Source: Daldinia sp. FL1419
Taxonomy: Eukaryota; Ascomycota; Sordariomycetes; Xylariales; Hypoxylaceae
Assembly (NCBI GenBank): GCA_025201765.1
Contig: MU623718.1
Coordinates: 1-14,185, forward strand
Reading direction: 5' to 3'
Length of the DNA stretch: 14,185 nt
Each line of letters opens with the position of its first letter. Within the stretch, counting starts at the first letter, position 1. Below the pieces are notes generated by a model that saw only the letters and a program-made list of their open reading frames with translations, did not search any database and had not been told where the DNA came from. Both the position numbers and the translations under genes were made by a program. Of this stretch, positions 8,752 through 14,185 are shown one piece after another.

Positions 8752-10157
8752 AGGTGAGTAGCTTCATGGAAAAATGTAAGGTGCAATTAATCTTTAATAG
8801 TGAAAAAGGTGAGGCCTGCTCCCTCATTGTGGGTATCCTGTAAGGCTTTCCATTATTATTTATTTTATTTATTATTTATATAATTATTTTATATGAAGAA
8901 TTGGATTAAGAAGGTATTTTGGTTATTGGTTTTGTGGACGATATAAATATGTTAATAATAGGATATTTTATAATTGAAAATTGTGTTAAGTTGGAATAAG
9001 TGTACAGAACATGCCTGGATTAGGTATAGAAATATAATATAATTTTTATAATATAAAAAAATAAATTTATATATTTTACAAAGGTTTATCAAACACTAAC
9101 CACAAAAATTAAATTAAATAGTACAATTATTAAATTTAAAGAAAATATTAGGTTCTTTAAAATATAATTAAATAAAAAATTTAAATAAAATAAATATTTA
9201 AAAATAATTAAAATAAAAATGGAAAAATAATGGTATGCCTTTTTTAAATTAGTGATATTAATATAAAGTTATAGTGTGATTTAAGTAAAAGAAATTTATA
9301 TAAAAATAATATAAAGTATAATAATATATGGAATAATAATATGGTACACTTTAAATTAAAATTATAAAATAAAAAATATTATTAAAAAATTAAGTATTAT
9401 TTAATTGGTTTATTTATAAAAAATTAATGGCATATATAAGGCAATAGAAATATTATAATTAGAGATAAAATTAAATTACTTTTTAATATATTTTTATTTA
9501 AATATGATAATAATGATGGTTAAGTTTTATATAAGTAATAAAAGTTTTAATTTTAAGATTTAAGAAGTAAGGTAGAAAATTTAAAAATAAATAAAATCTT
9601 AAAGGTTTAAAAAATGGTAGGATTTCCCCACTATTATTTAAATATTAAATATATATATTATAGAAATTAAGATCAATTAAAATGTTAAATGGAAGGGATG
9701 TTAATATCTTAAAAAAACTTTTTTAAATTATTGGATAGAAAGATAAAAATAATATAAAAAAGATATTATTATATTAATAGCTTAATTATTACCCCTTAAT
9801 ATAAAAATTAATAATTAATATTTTAATTTATAGAAATACAAAATATTAATATTATTATAAATATGTATTAAAAAAATAAAATTAAAAGTTTTTTTATTTA
9901 ACAAAAAGATTCTTAAAATAAATATTCCTAAATACAAATATAGTAAAAAAGAAACAACATGGCATATAATTCTTAAATATCCTAAATATGCTTTAATATA
10001 GGTTTGTTTTAAACGGAATTTAACTTTAAAAACTTTCTTAACTAATATAAATTATAAAAAAACATTATCCAACCTCAATAAAACCTTGCTAATGGCCTGT
10101 TGGTTCTTCAGACAAATTCAACTACCTATATATAAAATAGTATTACAATTTACTTAA
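8751..10157 (+). pseudogene. LINE reverse transcriptase and C-terminal domain (Tad1-like), stop-riddled
   Basis: A single plus-strand frame holds from 8751 to about 10157 without net frameshift, broken only by stops. It reads VSSFMEKCKVQLIFNSEKGE, then GIL*GFP at 8832-8852 (mutated GIPQGSP: CCG to CTG, CAA to TAA, TCT to TTT), then GFVDDINML with the catalytic FVDD intact at 8931-8942. Next come KYKFIHFTK and RFFKI*LNKK (equivalent to RFLGIQLDKK of LINE RT thumbs) at 9060-9180. At 9936-9990 there is KYKYSKKETTWHIILKYPKY, a C-x-C-x7-H-x4-C motif with Cys to Tyr changes. LLMACWFFRQIQL lies near 10086-10124. These are features of fungal Tad1-clade LINE polyproteins. The N-terminal endonuclease is absent through 5' truncation. 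Confidence 0.88.
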
Positions 10158-11791
10158 TATAAATGTTTTTAAAAATTTCAAATTAAGCGGGAAAAATTTA
10201 CAATTAAATAAAAGGATATAAACAATAATATATTAATAGGGTCCTCTAAAAGGACCATATTTACCCAAAATTGCTTTGCATTTACTTCAAACCATACTTG
10301 TTGGAATTACCTTCCTCCGCATCCACCTCCTCATCCTCCTCCTTACTCTCTTCGGTCACATATACTAAAGAATCTTAAACAAGGGTAAGCGCATTTTTAA
10401 AAGAAGGGTTGTACTTATTAAGACTTAAACTTGGGTACATTGGGAAATTATTAAAAATTTGTAATGGATTATTATTGGAAAATAATAAAACATTTAATAT
10501 TAATTGAACCTCTTAAGTGAAAAATTACTACAATAATAATATATAAGGATAATGTAGATTATTAAGAATAAAGTAATATATATACATTTTCTTTCAAAGT
10601 TAATTTCTCTGTAAATCTTATATTATAATTAATAAATATTAGCAAAATAAATATAAAATAAAATTATATTATAAAATAATTATGATATTAGTAATATTAA
10701 AACAAATAATTTTTTTAAGATTGTTAGAATGTATAAAAGTTGTGGACCTAGTAAATAAAGGATCAAATATAATAAAAACAATTGTTAGACATTATTAATG
10801 ATTTTTTAATAAGTTTTTCGAAGGCTTAAAAACCCTAGAAAAACTGTAGTAAAGTCTTAGTAATTAATTCCTGGAATTGTGTCAGAAAGGTGTAGCCATG
10901 CTTTTTATATAGTTCTTTGTCCTTAATAAGTAAATTATTTTTATAATGTATAACTATATTAGGATTATAATCTTAGTATAATATGATATTAAAATATTGT
11001 ATTAAATTTAAAATATTGTAATAATCTTTAATAAGGGGACTAAAATATTTAAAAAAAGTTAATAACAGGATAATATTAGAAAAATAATAAAGTATTTATA
11101 AATATGTAAATTTTCTTTTATTTAATATAATATATATATAAAAATAAAGTAGGTTTTTTAAGATAATATTAGATTGTGAATGTAATAAGTATAATAATAT
11201 CATATTGTAATATTGTAGAATATAAACAAGGCATATAAAAAGGATTGAAATTAATTGGGAAAGGTTACAAATTAATAACACTATTTTAAACCATTTTAAA
11301 AAATAAATATAATATTGTAATATTAAAAAAAAAATTGTAAAAGTAAGAATGTATAATAGCTTTTCATAAAGATATAAAGTCATTTATATATATTTATACC
11401 TTATATAAATTGTATACATTTTAGCCCTCCCCTAAAACAACTTTTTTATAATATAATAATATTTTTATTATTTATTAAAAAAAATAATAAAATTATTTTA
11501 AACCTTATTATTACCTTACACTTGGGCTACCACTATACCATTTCATATAACGGACATTATAACGCATAAAATATTTTTCTATATTAAAATTTAATTATTT
11601 CTATTAAAAAGTAAATTTCAATAAGAATATAAAATAAAATTAAAATTATAACAATATAATTTGTTTAAATAAATAGTAAATAAATTTTCTCCAAAACACA
11701 GTTCCTACCCAAAACAATTACTAAAAAATAGACCAAATACCTGTAATATATTCTAGGTAAATCAGGGTAATAATAAATAAATAAATAAATA
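8752..11791 (+). mobile_element. LINE copy C, 5'-truncated, 3.04 kb, opposite orientation inside copy E
   Basis: Copy C starts within the RT coding sequence, at a Trp codon now read TAG directly before VSSF. It runs through the rest of pol (to about 10157) and a 1.6-kb 3' region (with the antisense tract), and ends in the family 3' end and an AAAT tail at about 11768-11791. The 12-bp duplication on both sides shows that it inserted by target-primed reverse transcription. It is clearly less mutated than copy E, so it is probably younger or went through fewer RIP cycles. With copy E it forms a long inverted repeat (7.1-8.75 kb against 9.67-11.79 kb). Confidence 0.9.
10282..11383 (-). pseudogene. 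Antisense protein-like tract in the 3' region of LINE copy C
   Basis: On the strand opposite to the LINE, a readable tract runs from 11383 down to a TAA at 10282-10284. The first part (11383-11096) is an uninterrupted 95-codon frame rich in Ile, Leu, Phe and Tyr. The same frame continues, broken by TAA/TAG, through SPLIKDYYNILNLIQYF and ELYKKHGYTFLTQFQELITK (near 10918-10858). A shift of frame then leads to NKYNPSFKNALTLV*DS and the acidic tail VTEESKEEDEEVDAEEGN (10359-10306), ending GLK. Copy E keeps matching segments at 7110-8181. All internal stops could derive from CAA, CAG or TGG. I do not recognise the family. The shift between parts could be an intron or an indel. A captured host gene or second element ORF is the likeliest reading, at moderate certainty. 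Confidence 0.5.
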
Positions 11792-11803
11792 AATATTCCA
11801 ATT
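11792..11803. repeat. Target-site duplication AATATTCCAATT, right copy
   Basis: This directly follows the AAAT tail of copy C and is identical to 8740-8751. LINE copy E resumes after it. Confidence 0.9.
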
Positions 11804-11903
11804 AATCCTAACTTCTATAATATATATATTTAATATCTAAATAATAATAAAAGAATCCCACCATTTCTTAAACCTTTAAAATTCCATTTATTTTTAAATT
11901 TTT

Positions 11904-11916
11904 TATCTTATTTCTT
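11904..11916. repeat. Target-site duplication TATCTTATTTCTT, left copy
   Basis: The thirteen bases are repeated identically at 12114-12126 and bracket LINE fragment F. Confidence 0.9.
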
Positions 11917-12113
11917 ATTTATTTATTTATTTATTTATTACTACCCCAATTTACCTAGAATATATTATAAGTATCCAGTCCATCTCTTGGTATTTGTTCC
12001 GGGTAGGAACCGTGTTCCGGAGAAAACCTACCTGCCGCCTATCCGAACAAGCTACGTTGTTATAACTTTGGCTTCACCTTATGTTCCTATTGGAACTCAC
12101 CTTCTAATAGAAA
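11917..12113 (-). mobile_element. LINE fragment F: 197-bp 5'-truncated 3' end that escaped RIP
   Basis: The tail (TTTA run, about 11917-11938 on the plus strand) lies next to the left TSD, so the fragment is minus-oriented. Over its whole length it aligns without gaps to 4461-4636 of copy A. Almost every difference is C or G in F where A has T or A: for example CCTACCTGCCGCCTATCCGA against CCTATTTATTACTTATTTAA. F therefore shows what the LINE 3' end looked like before mutation. At 197 bp it is below the length RIP usually needs. The small open frame at 11987-12190 merely crosses F on the antisense strand and is not a gene. Confidence 0.9.
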
Positions 12114-12126
12114 TATCTTATTTCTT
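12114..12126. repeat. Target-site duplication TATCTTATTTCTT, right copy
   Basis: This is identical to 11904-11916. The sequence after it (AAATTTTAAAATTAAAATTTT) continues LINE E exactly as predicted from copy C (complement of 9540-9565). Confidence 0.9.
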
Positions 12127-14185
12127 AAATTTTAAAATTAAAATTTTTATTATTCATATAAAATTTAACCATTATTATTATTATATTTAAATAAAAATAT
12201 ATTAAAAGATAATTTAACTCTATTTCCAATTATAATATTTTTATTATTTTATATATATTATTAATTTCTTAATAATACCTTTTATTTTATAATTTTAATT
12301 TAAAATATATTATATCATTATTTTATATATTATTACATTTTATATCATTTTTATATAAATTTCTTTTATTTAAATTATATTATAATCCCATATTAATATC
12401 ATTAATTTAAAAAAGGTATACCACTATCTTTCCATTTTTATTTTAATTATTTTTAAATATCTATTCTACTTAAATTTCTTATTTAATCATACTCCAAAGA
12501 ACTTAATATTTTCCTTAAACTTAATAATTATACCATTTAATTTAATTTTTATAATTAATATTTAATAAACCTTTATAAAATATATAAATTTATTTTTTTA
12601 TATTATAAAAATTATATTATATTTTTATACCTAATTTAGGCATATTCTATATACTCATTCTAACTTAATATAATTTTTAATTACAAAATATATTATTATT
12701 AATATATTTATATTATTTATAAAGTTAATAATTAAAATACCTTCTTAATCCAACTTTTTATATAAAATAATTATATAAATAATAAATAAAATAAAAAATA
12801 ATAAGGAACCTTATAAAATACTTACAATAAAAAAATAAACCTTATTTTTTTCATTATCAAAGATTAATTATACCTCTTATTCTTTTATAAAATTACTAAT
12901 CCAATTTATTACCTATATTAAATATCCTTTCTAATATAACATATATACAAGCCTTTATAATATAATATTATTAAAAATACCTAAAATATTTAATTATAAA
13001 AATAATATTATAATATTAATATATTATATAATATATATAACCTCTATTACCATTCTAATAATTATTTTTGTAGATTTAATTAATTTATTTCCCATTTAAT
13101 CTTTTAAAAATAATTAATATTATTCTACCATTTTTATAATATAGTTTGCCATTATTTTTTTAATTATTTTATTTATAATTCTTAAAAGGAATATTAATTT
13201 ATAAATATTTAAAAAGAATTTTCTTTTTTAAATTTTTTAGGTTTTAATAATATTATTATTATAATTTTATAGAATATTTTTAAATAATATTTAAATATAA
13301 AATTTTACATTATAATTATAATAATTATTTTAAATAATTATTTTTTATATATTTTAAAAAACCTTATTAATAATAAATCTTTACCAATAATTTTCCATAA
13401 TTTAACTATTCTTAAAATTATTTCTATTTCTTCCAATTTTATTTTTTTAAATATATTAAATTTATTTTCTTAGGACTTTTCCAACTATATAGTAAAATTA
13501 AAAATATTAAATAAATTAATTATAAAATTTAGGAAAAATCTTTTTTTTAATACTATATTTTTCTCCTTTTTATTTATAACCTGTAATTCTTCATTAAATT
13601 AATAACATAATATTAAAAGGCTTTTTTCTTTAATAAATTATTAATTACATAATTTAATTCATTTTTTATTTTTTATAAAATTTTATTATTTTTTAAAGTT
13701 TTTATTAAAATTAATTTCTAATTATTTCTTTTAATTTTATTTATAATTTTTTTCAATATTATTTAAATTTTATTAAAGATTTTCTAATATTTTTATATTT
13801 TTTAATTTATCCATTATTTATATATTTCTTTTATTTTTTTATAAAATATTTCAATTTTATTATTTTATTATAACATTAATTGTACTATAAGTTAGATATA
13901 ATACAGAATTATAGTTAAAATAATCCTTTTTAATTTTTTAATAAAATATTCCATATATTTATTAAATTCTTTAAAATTACTTATTCCTTTTAATATATTT
14001 ATATTTTAAACTTCCACTTTTACAAATTCTTTATTTAAATATTTTTATATTTAATCTTTTAACTTAAATTAATTCCAAATTAAATTTAAATATAATATAA
14101 TAATATTAAGATATTAAATAATATAATTAAATCTTTTTTAATTAAAAGATTTTAATTTTAAATATTTAAATCTTTTATTTATTTA

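Larger units (their letters stand above)
5057..14185 (-). mobile_element. LINE copy E, long Tad1-like non-LTR retrotransposon with three nested insertions, runs off the right edge
   Basis: Copy E is a minus-strand LINE whose TTTA tail is at about 5057-5072. Its body continues to the end of the window once three insertions are removed: an LTR element (5122-6755), LINE copy C (8752-11791) and LINE fragment F (11917-12113). Each junction shows one duplicated target copy, and the sequence on the two sides is contiguous relative to copy C. E carries a 3' region of about 1.6 kb (5071-8310 minus the LTR element), then pol on the minus strand, with RT motifs at about 12700-12860 and upstream RT sequence to 14185. 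It is more heavily mutated than C: the RT Asp-Asp reads Asn-Asn (12712-12717). The 5' end lies outside the window. Confidence 0.85.
11804..14185 (-). pseudogene. LINE E pol: reverse transcriptase and upstream part (interrupted by fragment F)
   Basis: Read on the minus strand from 14185, this is E's polyprotein upstream of 8751. Recognisable strings are LWKIIGKDLLLI near 13395-13360, VINWISNFIKE near 12910-12880 (the equivalent of the point where copy C begins), SIL*GSL (GIPQGSP position) near 12830-12810, and FINN at 12712-12723 where copy C has FVDD. Both Asp codons became AAT, so the polymerase site is dead. The RT thumb follows to about 12130, then the TSD and insertion F, and the frame resumes at 11903-11804. 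The plus strand over 12130-14185 has many C and almost no G, so mutation ran on one strand. The endonuclease would lie beyond the window. Confidence 0.78.

Noticed and set aside
11096..11383. Minus-strand 95-codon frame as an independent membrane protein gene
   Set aside because: It is part of the antisense tract in LINE copy C. Its hydrophobic look is partly due to AT-rich codons.
11917..12113. Fragment F as a SINE or MITE
   Set aside because: It has no tRNA-like head or terminal inverted repeats. It aligns along its whole length with the 3' end of longer LINE copies and has a 13-bp TSD, so 5' truncation explains it.
11987..12190. Plus-strand 67-codon open frame
   Set aside because: It starts inside LINE fragment F and crosses the TSD into LINE E, so it is a chance frame.
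1..14185. Mitochondrial or bacterial AT-rich genome
   Set aside because: No mitochondrial genes, tRNAs or rRNAs are seen. The content is nuclear-type LINE and copia elements with RIP-type transitions.

Overview
This window looks like an AT-rich, gene-free block of a filamentous ascomycete (Pezizomycotina) nuclear genome that has been mutated by repeat-induced point mutation (RIP). It holds no intact host gene, tRNA or rRNA. Everything I can identify is retrotransposon sequence, most of it decayed by C-to-T / G-to-A changes that turn Gln, Arg and Trp codons into stops. The assignment to fungi rests on this mutation pattern and on the pol families present (inference). No species can be named.

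Layout. (a) 1-1213: AT-rich DNA ending, on the minus strand, in what looks like an LTR terminus (TGTTGGA at 1213). (b) 1214-1308: a short, poorly mutated 3' end of a LINE on the plus strand. (c) about 1309-4230, minus strand: 3' UTR and pol of a Ty1/copia-order LTR retrotransposon, read as zinc finger, integrase (D-41-D-35-E spacing), reverse transcriptase and RNase H. It is full of stops and frameshifts, and the integrase triad has become N, N, K. (d) 4439-5056: a 5'-truncated LINE copy (copy A, minus). (e) 5057-14185: a second LINE copy (copy E, minus), running off the right edge and carrying three younger insertions.

The three insertions in copy E each have a visible target-site duplication (TSD). 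First, a compact 1634-bp LTR element at 5122-6755 (TSD CTTTT) with 185-bp LTRs and no intact gag or pol; its 3' internal region resembles the 3' UTR of the copia element in (c). Second, a 3.04-kb 5'-truncated LINE in the opposite direction at 8752-11791 (copy C, TSD AATATTCCAATT); it is less mutated and still shows the RT motif FVDD. Third, a 197-bp LINE 3' end at 11917-12113 (copy F, TSD TATCTTATTTCTT) that escaped mutation and preserves the original sequence of the LINE 3' end.

The most unusual content is in the LINE family itself. The roughly 1.6 kb between the end of its RT frame and its TAAA-type tail carries, on the antisense strand, a long protein-like tract. The tract is shared in frame by copies C and E and ends in an acidic tail. 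It looks like a second gene captured backwards in the element's 3' region. A further feature is the GC-richer, unmutated core of the 1.6-kb LTR element (about 5740-6500), which contains tandem repeats.
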